Shown here piece by piece: positions 8,305 to 16,136 of a stretch of DNA of 64,000 nt (positions are counted from its first letter, which is position 1; the number at the start of each line of letters is the position of its first letter). The notes below the pieces were generated by a model. The model saw only the letters and a list, made by a program, of their open reading frames with translations. It did not search any database and had not been told where the DNA came from. The translations under genes and the position numbers were made by a program. The stretch covers positions 38,652-102,651 of the forward strand of contig JAGOAS010000016.1 in the NCBI GenBank assembly GCA_017983795.1, given 5' to 3'. The stretch comes from Piscinibacter sp. Its GTDB lineage: Bacteria; Pseudomonadota; Gammaproteobacteria; Burkholderiales; Burkholderiaceae_C.

Positions 8305-9330
8305 ATGCTCGATAACCAGTCCATCCTGATCACCGGCGGCACCGGCTCCTTCGGCAAGGCCTTCGTCAAGACCGTGCTCGAGCGCCACCCCGGCGTGCGC
8401 CGCGTGGTGGTGTTCTCGCGCGACGAGCTCAAGCAGTACGAGATGGCGCAGCAGTTCCCCGAGCGCCAGTACCCCTGCATGCGCTACTTCATCGGCGACG
8501 TGCGCGACGCGCAGCGCATGCAGCGCGCGCTGGAAGGCGTGGACATCGTCGTGCACGCCGCCGCGCTCAAGCAGGTGCCGGCCGCCGAGTACAACCCCTT
8601 CGAGTGCATCAAGACCAACGTGCTGGGCGCGCAGAACGTCATCGACGCCTGCCTCGACCAGGGCGTCAAGCGCGTGGTGGCGCTGTCCACCGACAAGGCC
8701 GCCGCGCCGATCAACCTGTACGGCGCCACCAAGCTGTGCTCCGACAAGCTGTTCGTCGCCGCCAACAACATCAAGGGCAGGCGCGACGCGCGCTTCTCGG
8801 TGGTGCGCTACGGCAACGTGATGGGCAGCCGCGGCTCGGTGATCCCCTTCTTCCTCGCCCAGCGCGCCACCGGCACGCTGCCCATCACCGACCCGGCCAT
8901 GACGCGCTTCAACATCAGCCTGCAGGAGGGTGTGGAGATGGTGCTGTGGGCGCTCGCGAACGCGCACGGCGGCGAGATCCTGGTACCCAAGATCCCCTCC
9001 TACCGCATCACCGACGTGGCCAGCGCCATCGGCCCGAACTGCCGCCAGGCCATCGTCGGCGTGCGCCCCGGCGAGAAGATCCACGAGGAGATGATCACCG
9101 CCAGCGACAGCCTGAACACCGTCGACCTGGGCGCCTACTACGCCATCCTGCCGAGCGCGGGCTCGTACAGCGTGGACGACTACGTGGCGCGCACCGGCGC
9201 GCGGCGCGTGCCCGAGGGCTTCAGCTACGACAGCGGCGCGAACCCCGATTTCCTCAGCGTCGAGCAGCTGCGCGAGCTGATCTTCTCGCCAGCCTGCGGG
9301 CAGATCGGCACGCCGGCGCTGGCCGCCTGA
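8305..9330 (+). CDS. pseB: UDP-GlcNAc 4,6-dehydratase (inverting) PseB
   Basis: PseB makes UDP-2-acetamido-2,6-dideoxy-beta-L-arabino-hexos-4-ulose, the first step to pseudaminic acid. The 341-residue SDR protein has the NAD site ILITGGTGSFG near the N-terminus, FSRDELKQYEM typical of PseB-like dehydratases, HAAALKQVPAAEYNPFE, and a YGATK catalytic Tyr/Lys pair. It is followed after ten bases by pseC. The substrate stereochemistry is taken from the family and from the neighbouring pseC, pseF, pseG and pseI genes. Confidence 0.93.
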   Translation: MLDNQSILITGGTGSFGKAFVKTVLERHPGVRRVVVFSRDELKQYEMAQQFPERQYPCMRYFIGDVRDAQRMQRALEGVDIVVHAAALKQVPAAEYNPFECIKTNVLGAQNVIDACLDQGVKRVVALSTDKAAAPINLYGATKLCSDKLFVAANNIKGRRDARFSVVRYGNVMGSRGSVIPFFLAQRATGTLPITDPAMTRFNISLQEGVEMVLWALANAHGGEILVPKIPSYRITDVASAIGPNCRQAIVGVRPGEKIHEEMITASDSLNTVDLGAYYAILPSAGSYSVDDYVARTGARRVPEGFSYDSGANPDFLSVEQLRELIFSPACGQIGTPALAA

Positions 9331-9340
9331 GGTCCGCGCG

Positions 9341-10501
9341 ATGGACAGCATCCCCTACAGCCGCCAGGAGATCACCGAGGCCGACATCGCCGCGGTGAGC
9401 GCGGTGCTGCGCTCCGAGCTGGTGACGCAGGGGCCGGTGGTGCAGCGCTTCGAGCAGGCCTTCGCGCAGCGCCACGCGGTGGCGCATGCGGTGGCGGTGA
9501 GCAATGCCACCAGCGCGCTGCACCTGGCCTGCCTGGCGCTGGGCGTGGGCCCGGGCTCGCGGGTGTGGACGAGCCCGATCAGCTTCGTCGCCTCGGCCAA
9601 CTGCGCGCTCTACTGCGGCGCCACGGTGGACTTCGTCGACATCGACCCGCTCACGCGCAACCTCTCGGTCGATCGCCTGCGCGACAAGCTCGAAGACGCC
9701 GAGCCGCGCGGCGAACTGCCCGACGTGGTGATTCCGGTCGACTTCGCCGGCCTGCCCTGCGATCTGCGCGAGCTGCGCGCGCTGGCCGACCGCTACGGCT
9801 TCAAGCTGCTCGAAGACGCCTCGCACGCCACCGGCGCGAGCTACCTCGGCGCCCCGGTGGCGAGCGCCTGGGCCGACGCCACGGTATTCAGCTTCCACGC
9901 CGTGAAGATCCTCACCTGCGCCGAAGGCGGCATGGTGGCCACCAACGACGCCGCGCTGGCGCAGCGCGTGCGCAGCCTGCGCTCGCACGGCATCACGCGC
10001 GACGAGGCCGAGTTCGAGTTCGCCTCGCCCGGCGCCTGGTACTACGAGCAGCAGACGCTGGGCGTGAACGCGCGCATCACCGAGCTGCAGGCGGCGCTGG
10101 TGCTCTCGCAGCTGGGCCGGCTGGACGACATGCAGGCACGCCGCGAAGCGCTCGCCGAGCGCTACGACACGCTGCTGGCCAAGCTGCCGCTGCTGCTGCC
10201 GCCGCGCCGCGACGACCGCCGCAGCGCCTGGCACCTCTACGCCGTCGAGATCGACGCGGCGCGCACGCCGGTGCGCCGCGAGGCCGCCTTCGCCGCGCTG
10301 CGCGAGGCCGGCATCGGCGTCAACGTGCACTACATCCCCATCCACACCCAGCCCTACTACCAGCGCCTGGGTTTTGCGCGCGGCGACTTTCCCGCCGCCG
10401 AGCGCTACTACGCGCGCACGCTGTCGCTGCCGCTGTTCCCGGCGCTGACGCACGAGCAGCAGGATCGCGTGGTGAGCGTGCTCGGAAGCGTGCTGGCATG
10501 A
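9341..10501 (+). CDS. pseC: UDP-4-keto sugar aminotransferase PseC
   Basis: PseC is a PLP enzyme that converts the PseB product to UDP-4-amino-4,6-dideoxy-beta-L-AltNAc. The 386-residue DegT/DnrJ/EryC1-type sequence has the PLP lysine in FSFHAVKILTCAEGG, the aspartate region LLEDASHATGASY, and the substrate-side motifs NVHYIPIHTQPYY and LPLFPALT near the C-terminus. Its stop overlaps the pseF start (ATGA), so translation is coupled. Confidence 0.93.
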   Translation: MDSIPYSRQEITEADIAAVSAVLRSELVTQGPVVQRFEQAFAQRHAVAHAVAVSNATSALHLACLALGVGPGSRVWTSPISFVASANCALYCGATVDFVDIDPLTRNLSVDRLRDKLEDAEPRGELPDVVIPVDFAGLPCDLRELRALADRYGFKLLEDASHATGASYLGAPVASAWADATVFSFHAVKILTCAEGGMVATNDAALAQRVRSLRSHGITRDEAEFEFASPGAWYYEQQTLGVNARITELQAALVLSQLGRLDDMQARREALAERYDTLLAKLPLLLPPRRDDRRSAWHLYAVEIDAARTPVRREAAFAALREAGIGVNVHYIPIHTQPYYQRLGFARGDFPAAERYYARTLSLPLFPALTHEQQDRVVSVLGSVLA

Positions 10502-11244
10502 ACAGCGGCCGCATCGCCGTGATCCCCGCGCGCGGCGGCAGCAAGCGCGTGCCGCGCAAGAACCTGCGCCCCTTCGCCGGCCGGCCGATGATCGGCTACG
10601 CCATCGCAGTGGCGCAACGCTCGGGCCTGTTCGAGCGCATCGTCGTCTCGACCGACGACGCCGAGGTGGCCGCGGTGGCGCGCACGCTGGGCGCCGACGT
10701 GCCCTTCCTGCGCCCCGCCGAACTGGCCGACGACTTCACGCCCACCGTGCCGGTGATCGCGCATGCCATCCGCGCCTGCGCCGAGCTCGGCTGGCATGCG
10801 CGGCTGGCCTGCTGCATCTACCCGGCCGTGCCGCTGCTGCAGCCGCAGACGCTGGCCGATGCGCTGGCGCTGCTGGAAGCGGGCGATGCGCCCTACGCCT
10901 TCCCGGTGCTGGCCTACCGCGCGCCCATCCAGCGCGCGCTCAAGCGCGACCTGAACGGCCGCAGCGCGCCGCTGCACCCCGAATACATGCAGACGCGCAC
11001 GCAGGATCTGCCCGCGGCCTTCCACGACGCCGGCCAGTTCTACTGGGGCCGCGCCGAGGCCTGGCTCGCCGGCACGCCGCTGCACGCCGACGCCTGCACG
11101 CTGGTGTGCGACGAAGGCAGCGTGGTCGACATCGACACCGAAGCCGACTGGGCACTCGCCGAGGCGCTCTACAAGGTGCGCCGCGCGGCCGACGCCGTGG
11201 ACGCCGCGGACGAGGTGGGCGCCGCGGACGAGGTGGGCGCGTGA
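10498..11244 (+). CDS. pseF: CMP-pseudaminic acid cytidylyltransferase PseF
   Basis: PseF activates pseudaminic acid with CTP. The 248-residue protein opens with the CMP-sugar synthetase signature IPARGGSKRVPRKNLRPF, has VSTDDAEVAAVA, and ends its catalytic part with the DIDTEADWALAEAL motif. The tail carries a perfect 18 bp duplication (11203-11220 and 11221-11238) that gives AADEVG twice. The tail is unlike the rest of the family and is probably dispensable. The gene overlaps pseC at the 5' end and pseG at the 3' end (GTGA). Confidence 0.92.
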   Translation: MNSGRIAVIPARGGSKRVPRKNLRPFAGRPMIGYAIAVAQRSGLFERIVVSTDDAEVAAVARTLGADVPFLRPAELADDFTPTVPVIAHAIRACAELGWHARLACCIYPAVPLLQPQTLADALALLEAGDAPYAFPVLAYRAPIQRALKRDLNGRSAPLHPEYMQTRTQDLPAAFHDAGQFYWGRAEAWLAGTPLHADACTLVCDEGSVVDIDTEADWALAEALYKVRRAADAVDAADEVGAADEVGA

Positions 11245-12266
11245 ACATCGCGATCCGCGCCGATGCCTCCGCGGCCATCGGCCTCGGCCACCTCAAGCGC
11301 TGCCTCTCGCTGGCCCAGGCGCTGCGCGCGCAGGGCGCGGCCGTGACGCTGGCCTGGCGCGAGATCGACCTCGACTGCGCGCCGCTCATCGAAGCGGCCG
11401 GCGTGAGCTCGGCGCGCATCGCCGCCGGCCGCGTGAGCGGCGAGCTGATCGACGTGCGCGACTTCCTCGCCGCCGTGCCGGCCGCCGAACGCATCGTGGT
11501 CGACCACTACGCGCTCGGCGAGCGCTGGCACCGCGTCGCGCGCGGCCACAGCGATGCGAAGCTGGCCGCCATCGACGACATCGCCGACCGCGAACTGGCG
11601 GTCGACTGGCTGATCGACCCCAACTTCAGCGCCGACCCCGCCGCCAAGTTCGCCGGTCTGATCGGCCCCGACACGCAGTTGCTCGCCGGCCCGCACTACG
11701 CGCTGCTCGCGCCGGCCTATGCGGCGGCGCCGCGCTGCGCGGTGCACGAGGCGGTGCGCAGCATCGGCATCTTCATGGGCGGCACCGATGCGGCCAACGC
11801 CTCGCTGCTGGCGCTGCGCGCGCTGCGCGGGCCGCTGGGCTTTCGCGGGGCGATCGAGATCGCCACCACCTCGGGCAACCCCAACCTCGCCGCCCTGGGC
11901 GCGGCCGCGGCGGACGATGACGACACCCGCATCACGCTCGACCAGGGCGACCTCGCCGCCTTCTTCGCGCGCCACGACCTGCAGCTCGGCGCCGGCGGCG
12001 GCGCCACCTGGGAGCGCTGCTGCATCGGCGCGCCCACGCTGGCGGTGATCGTGGCCGACAACCAGCGCCCGGTGCTGCTGCCGCTGCAGCAGATGGGCGT
12101 GCTGCGCGTGTTGGCCGAGGAACCTCTCGACGAGGCCGCCATCGCCGCCGCCGCGCGCGAACTGATCGAACACCCCGCGCTGCGCCGCAGCCTGGCCGAG
12201 CGCTCGCGTGCGCTGGTCGACGGCCGCGGTGCGCAGCGCGTCGCCACGGCCCTGCTTGCGTCATGA
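11241..12266 (+). CDS. pseG: UDP-2,4-diacylamino-trideoxy-altrose hydrolase PseG
   Basis: PseG removes UDP from the completed hexose so that PseI can condense it. It has a GT-B-like fold. The GTG start at 11241 overlaps the pseF stop and gives NIAIRADASAAIGLGHLKRC, which matches the family start with its GxGHxxR motif (His is the proposed catalytic residue). GIFMGGTDAAN and LGAGGGATWERCCIGAP are the nucleotide-binding stretches. Length is 341 residues, normal for the family. The stop overlaps the next start (ATGA). Confidence 0.9.
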   Translation: MNIAIRADASAAIGLGHLKRCLSLAQALRAQGAAVTLAWREIDLDCAPLIEAAGVSSARIAAGRVSGELIDVRDFLAAVPAAERIVVDHYALGERWHRVARGHSDAKLAAIDDIADRELAVDWLIDPNFSADPAAKFAGLIGPDTQLLAGPHYALLAPAYAAAPRCAVHEAVRSIGIFMGGTDAANASLLALRALRGPLGFRGAIEIATTSGNPNLAALGAAAADDDDTRITLDQGDLAAFFARHDLQLGAGGGATWERCCIGAPTLAVIVADNQRPVLLPLQQMGVLRVLAEEPLDEAAIAAAARELIEHPALRRSLAERSRALVDGRGAQRVATALLAS

Positions 12267-12904
12267 CCACCGTCCACATCGTCTGCACCGACCCCCAGCA
12301 CGGCGTCAACGCCTGGCTGGAGCGCTGGATCGCACGCCACCACCACACCGCCGACATCCGATTGCTGCGCGATGCGCGCGAGGCCACGGGTGCCGACTTC
12401 CTCTTCCTCGTCTCCTGCCACCAGATCGTCGGCCGCGACATCCTCGATCGCTACCGCCACACGCTGGTGCTGCACGCCAGCGCCCTGCCCGCCGGGCGCG
12501 GCATGTCGCCGCACGTGTGGCAGATCCTCGAAGGCCGGCCCGGCTTCACGGTGACGCTGCTGGAAGCCGCCGAGGCGCTGGACGCCGGCCGCATCTGGCA
12601 CCAGATCGAGGTGGCCGTGCCGGCCAATGCGGTGTGCCACGAGATCAACGCGCTGCTCTTCGACGCCGAGCTCGCGCTGATGGACTGGGCGCTGGCGCAC
12701 GCGCACGAAGTGCAGCCGCGCGAACAGCAGGGCACGCCGAGCTACTACCGCAAGCGCTCGCCGGCCGACAGCCGCATCGACCCCGAGCGCCCGCTGGCCG
12801 AGCTGTTCGACCTGCTGCGCGTGGCCGACCCCGAACGCTACCCCGCCCACTTCGAGTACCGCGGCCGGCGCTACCGGCTGCGCCTCGAACCGATGGAGTC
12901 ATGA
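12263..12904 (+). CDS. Formyltransferase-fold protein in the PseH position of the pse operon
   Basis: A 213-residue protein of the formyl_trans family (methionyl-tRNA and sugar N-formyltransferases using 10-formyl-THF). The core is LHASALPAGRGMSPHVWQIL with His71, followed by LDAGRIW with Asp107. These line up with the catalytic His and Asp of ArnA and related enzymes. The usual catalytic Asn two residues before the His is Val69 here. It is coupled at both ends by ATGA overlaps to pseG and pseI. It fills the place where the GNAT acetyltransferase PseH is expected, so I infer that it acylates the 4-amino group of the PseC product with formyl. No PseH is in the window. Confidence 0.75.
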   Translation: MTTVHIVCTDPQHGVNAWLERWIARHHHTADIRLLRDAREATGADFLFLVSCHQIVGRDILDRYRHTLVLHASALPAGRGMSPHVWQILEGRPGFTVTLLEAAEALDAGRIWHQIEVAVPANAVCHEINALLFDAELALMDWALAHAHEVQPREQQGTPSYYRKRSPADSRIDPERPLAELFDLLRVADPERYPAHFEYRGRRYRLRLEPMES

Positions 12905-13959
12905 CGATGATCCGCATCGCCGGCCGCGAGATCGGCCCGAACGCCCGCCCCTACCTGATCGCCGAGATGTCGGGCAACCACAACCAGTCGCTCGATCGTG
13001 CGCTGGCCATCGTCGATGCCGCCGCCGATGCGGGCGCGGATGCGATCAAGCTGCAGACCTACACCGCCGACACGATGACGCTGGACATCCGCGCGCCCGG
13101 CTTCGTGATCGACAACCCCAGGAGCCCCTGGGCCGGCCGCCAGCTGCATTCGCTCTACGCCGAGGCGTCGACGCCCTGGGAGTGGCACGCCGCGCTGATG
13201 GCGCGCGCGCGCGAGCGCGGCCTGCACTGCTTCAGCACGCCCTTCGACGACACGGCGGTCGACTTCCTCGAATCACTCGACGTACCGGCCTACAAGATCG
13301 CCAGCTTCGAGCTGACCGACCTGGCGCTGATCCGCCGCGTGGCGGCCACCGGCAAGCCGCTGATCGTCTCCACCGGCATGGCCACGCTGGCCGAGATCGA
13401 CGACGCGGTGCGCGCCGCGCGCGGCGCCGGTTGCCGCGAGCTGGTGCTGCTCAAGTGCACCAGCACCTACCCGGCGGCGCCGACCGACAGCAACATCCGC
13501 ACGATCCCTGCACTGCGCGAGGCCTTCGGCTGCGAGGCCGGCCTGTCGGACCACACGCTGGGCTGCGGCGTCGCCGTGGCCTCGGTGGCGCTGGGCGCCA
13601 CGCTGATCGAAAAACACTTCACGCTCTCGCGCGCCGAAGGCGGCGTGGACAGCGCCTTCTCGCTCGAGCCGGCCGAGTTTGCGCAGCTGCGCATCGAGAG
13701 CGAACGCGCCTGGCAGAGCCTGGGCCAGGTGAATTTCCAGCCCACCGCGGCCGAGGGCGGCTCCACGCAGTTCCGCCGTTCGCTCTACATCGTCAAGCCG
13801 GTGAAGGCCGGCGAGCTGCTCACGCGCGACAACGTGCGCGCCATCCGCCCCGGCTACGGCCTCGCGCCCAAGCACCTCGATCAGCTGATCGGCTGCCGCG
13901 TGGTGAAGGACGCCGCACCCGGCACGCCGCTGGCGTGGGAGCTGGTGCGCGCGGCCTGA
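12901..13959 (+). CDS. pseI: Pseudaminic acid synthase PseI
   Basis: PseI condenses the 2,4-diacylamino-6-deoxy hexose with phosphoenolpyruvate to give the nine-carbon pseudaminic acid. The 352-residue protein has a NeuB-type barrel (YLIAEMSGNHNQSLDRAL, DAIKLQTYTADTMTLD, FSTPFDDTAVDFLE, LSDHTLG, LIEKHFTLSR). It ends with a SAF/antifreeze-like domain (FRRSLYIVKPVKAGELLT). The ATG at 12901 overlaps the stop of the formyltransferase gene. It is the last gene of the run and converges on the amidase gene with 39 bases between. Confidence 0.94.
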   Translation: MTMIRIAGREIGPNARPYLIAEMSGNHNQSLDRALAIVDAAADAGADAIKLQTYTADTMTLDIRAPGFVIDNPRSPWAGRQLHSLYAEASTPWEWHAALMARARERGLHCFSTPFDDTAVDFLESLDVPAYKIASFELTDLALIRRVAATGKPLIVSTGMATLAEIDDAVRAARGAGCRELVLLKCTSTYPAAPTDSNIRTIPALREAFGCEAGLSDHTLGCGVAVASVALGATLIEKHFTLSRAEGGVDSAFSLEPAEFAQLRIESERAWQSLGQVNFQPTAAEGGSTQFRRSLYIVKPVKAGELLTRDNVRAIRPGYGLAPKHLDQLIGCRVVKDAAPGTPLAWELVRAA

Positions 13960-13998
13960 GCCGGCTCGGCCCGGCGTTGCTCGAAGGCGATGCGACGG

Positions 13999-14553
13999 CT
14001 ATCGGGGATGGAAGGTGCGGAGAACGACTTCCTCGAAAGGGAAGGCAGGGCCCGGATCGACCTTGCGCCTGCGGCCGGGCGCGCAAGCCAGGCGCCCGTT
14101 GTCGAGGTCGGAGTGCCGCTTGATGCCCGAAGGGCCGATGGCATATCGACGCACGAGCGTCCTCAGGAGCTCGACCAGCGCGGAAATCTGGGCCTCGGGA
14201 TAGACGTCGCGGCCGTCACCATCGTTGACCAGTTCGATGCCAAGCGATCGTTCGCTGTGGCTGAAGACATGGTGAGCCACATGCGTCTCGGGAACGCTGG
14301 CGACGACGGTTCCGTCTCGCCCGATCATGAAGTGGATGCCAAGCCTCGGGTGTGCCTCGATGACCTGCAGGTTCTCGCGCAGCTCGCCGGCCGGAACCCA
14401 GATGGGCTTTCCCTCCTTGTCGCACGTCGGCCCGCCGGTGGAGTGCAGGACCACCATGGTCGGCGGCAGTTCTCGGAGGCGGCCGGAGCGCACCGCAAAC
14501 GCCTGAGGCGCTTGGACGAGGAGGCCGGCGAGCAGCAGCAGTCTTCTCTTCAT
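13999..14553 (-). CDS. Secreted N-acetylmuramoyl-L-alanine amidase (Amidase_2/PGRP fold)
   Basis: A 184-residue predicted periplasmic or secreted peptidoglycan amidase. The ATG at 14553 begins a signal peptide (KRRLLLLAGLLVQAPQAFA). The frame is open further upstream, but that part is the attC-like repeat and is not coding. Zinc ligands of the fold are visible: His in VVLHSTGG, His in GIKRHSDLD, and the DPGPAFPF end segment with Asp. A tyrosine-containing HFMIGRDGTVV lies between. It is the last of three minus-strand genes in the cassette-like island and starts about 38 bases after the repeat, as a cassette gene would. Confidence 0.8.
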   Translation of the reverse strand: MKRRLLLLAGLLVQAPQAFAVRSGRLRELPPTMVVLHSTGGPTCDKEGKPIWVPAGELRENLQVIEAHPRLGIHFMIGRDGTVVASVPETHVAHHVFSHSERSLGIELVNDGDGRDVYPEAQISALVELLRTLVRRYAIGPSGIKRHSDLDNGRLACAPGRRRKVDPGPAFPFEEVVLRTFHPR

Positions 14554-14590
14554 GCCTGTACGTGCGGCGGCGCGAACCGGTGCTGGGTGT

Positions 14591-14720
14591 GCCGTCTGGC
14601 GTTTGAGGTGAGGGGCGAGCGCCGGGACCGCGCTTAGCTCGCGAAGCGGATGATGACACTGGCCGGTGCGCGAGCCAAGCGGCTTGCCGGTGGCTGTCCA
14701 CTGCAGCGAATGGTTAGCTG
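14591..14720 (-). repeat. attC-like imperfect palindrome 1 (between HEPN-like and amidase genes)
   Basis: Read on the minus strand, the element starts with AGCTAACC (close to the RYYYAAC core) and ends CTCAAACGCCAGAC (compare the usual CTCAAACGTTAGGC). The two halves fold back on each other through blocks such as GCCACCGGCAAGCCGCTTGG against CCGCGCTTAGCTCGCG, with bulges. It begins 25 bases after the stop of the HEPN-like gene. It shares a 17-base identical block (GCGAAGCGGATGATGAC on plus, 14641-14657) with palindrome 2. The outer core is degenerate, so it may no longer recombine. Confidence 0.6.
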
Positions 14721-14744
14721 CCACCGCAAGCTGCAGGGGGAGAG

Positions 14745-15965
14745 CTACCAGTCCATGTCTGCCGATCTGTCGGCCAGATGAGTCTGATACTCCACGAACT
14801 CCGTCATGTCTTGTTCGGACTTCATTGCACTCGCGTACGTACCGTCTCCTGCGTACGTAAGAATCGATGGCAAGTCACTGAAGATGTGAATCCTTGCGGG
14901 CGCGCGGGCGCCCGACCAGAGATGTTCGACGAACTCATCGATCTCCCTGATGGCAGCGTCCTCGTTGAACGCCGGCTTTCCAGTAAGAGCGTAGCGATGG
15001 CGTTGGCTTTGGGTAAGGAGAACCGGTACTGCCCCGGCCCCGGAGTGAAAGCTGAAGGCTTCCCCTCTCTTCCCGAACGCGCCGTGGGCCATGAAGTTGC
15101 GAATCTGCGCGCGAAGATCAAGGAGAGCGTCGTAGTGGCGCTTGGATTCTTGGTCTGCCAGATTCATGGCAGCCTTGAACTTGGCCTTCCAATCGGACTC
15201 AGCAAGCGCCGCCACCGCGTCACCTTTGCAAATCCGGCCCTGGAGGATGGCGAGATGAATGAACGAATGCTCCGTCCAACTGAAGAACGCATCAATGGCA
15301 GCTTGAGCATTCCAGTTTGCTTCCCTGCGTAGCAGGTACGCCGGACTAGCGCCAGACGTTACTTCGGCCCCATCGGGGAGCGCGGACTTGACAGTGCGCC
15401 GCTCATGCTTACGAGCCTCTGCCTCTTCCGACAGGGACCGATATCTATCGCGGAAGTAGAGGTAACGAGAGAATAGCCCGTCGCTGGTGTTGACGACGTT
15501 GACATTCGAAGTAGACGCGGCCTGCGCAGCGCGCCACTCAAAGTACGGCTCAGCGAGTGAGACCGCCTTATTGATTGCTGAAGCGATCGCGCAAGCGTCA
15601 GACTCTGCTTGGGCAGATGGCTTTGTGCTTCTCCTAGCTCCAGAGGCATGATTTGGAGCAAAGACACCAACGCCGAACTTGCGATGTTCGATGGAGTAGA
15701 GGCGACCCTGGTAGCGAACGGGAACGATCCACGCCACCTTCTCCCATTGGCCTAGGTCTCGGTAGCCAAGAAGATCGACCAACAAGAAGTAGACCAAGTA
15801 GTACTCAGGTAGGCTTCGCCCTCCGTCGGTGCGCGCCGAGAGCATGAGCGCCGTACTCTCGGCGTCGGAGCTTGGTGAACCTGCAGGCGGCACTTCTGCC
15901 AGAGCAGCAAGTGCCTTCTGCCGGATGGGCGCGAGCTCTTGGGGCAGTGAACCGGCGGCGGCCAT
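14745..15965 (-). CDS. HEPN-like domain protein in cassette island, function unknown
   Basis: A 406-residue protein that I cannot name. The ATG at 15965 is chosen because sequence further 5' in the open frame belongs to the attC-like repeat. The C-terminal half is helical. It contains WNAQAAIDAFFSWTEHSFIH and then a RNFMAH motif in LRAQIRNFMAHGAFGKRG. This fits the RX4-6H active site of HEPN ribonucleases found in toxins and defence proteins. The N-terminal part has EYYLVYFLLVDLLGYRDLGQ and VPVRYQGRLYSIEHRKFGVG, with no match I recognise. GC content is clearly below the surrounding genes, suggesting transfer. Confidence 0.65.
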   Translation of the reverse strand: MAAAGSLPQELAPIRQKALAALAEVPPAGSPSSDAESTALMLSARTDGGRSLPEYYLVYFLLVDLLGYRDLGQWEKVAWIVPVRYQGRLYSIEHRKFGVGVFAPNHASGARRSTKPSAQAESDACAIASAINKAVSLAEPYFEWRAAQAASTSNVNVVNTSDGLFSRYLYFRDRYRSLSEEAEARKHERRTVKSALPDGAEVTSGASPAYLLRREANWNAQAAIDAFFSWTEHSFIHLAILQGRICKGDAVAALAESDWKAKFKAAMNLADQESKRHYDALLDLRAQIRNFMAHGAFGKRGEAFSFHSGAGAVPVLLTQSQRHRYALTGKPAFNEDAAIREIDEFVEHLWSGARAPARIHIFSDLPSILTYAGDGTYASAMKSEQDMTEFVEYQTHLADRSADMDW

Positions 15966-16006
15966 GGATTCGAGACTCGTGATGGAACGCGCTATTGGGC
16001 CGTGAC

Positions 16007-16134
16007 AGCTAGCGTTGGAGCTGAGGGGTCGGAACCGGCGTGGTGCTTGGCCCGCGAAGCGGATGATGACGGCGAGCGCTTCGCGGGCCAAGTGCCATGC
16101 CGGTGGAGGCCCCGCTCCAGCGAAGGGTTGCATT
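16007..16134 (-). repeat. attC-like imperfect palindrome 2 (between DUF2971 and HEPN-like genes)
   Basis: On the minus strand the element begins three bases after the DUF2971 stop with TGCAACCC and ends CTCCAACGCTAGCTG, 41 bases before the HEPN-like start. It folds into a long hairpin: GCACTTGGCCCGCGAAGCG near 16080-16100 pairs with the matching block near 16040-16062, and CGCTGGAGCGGGG pairs with CCCCTCAGCTCCAACG. Single unpaired bases interrupt the stem, as in attC sites. Placement directly after a gene, and the block shared with palindrome 1, support an integron cassette origin. Confidence 0.65.
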
Positions 16135-16136
16135 CG

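Noticed and set aside
14554-14724. N-terminal extension of the amidase frame
   Set aside because: It is the translation of the attC-like palindrome; the signal peptide begins at the ATG at 14553.
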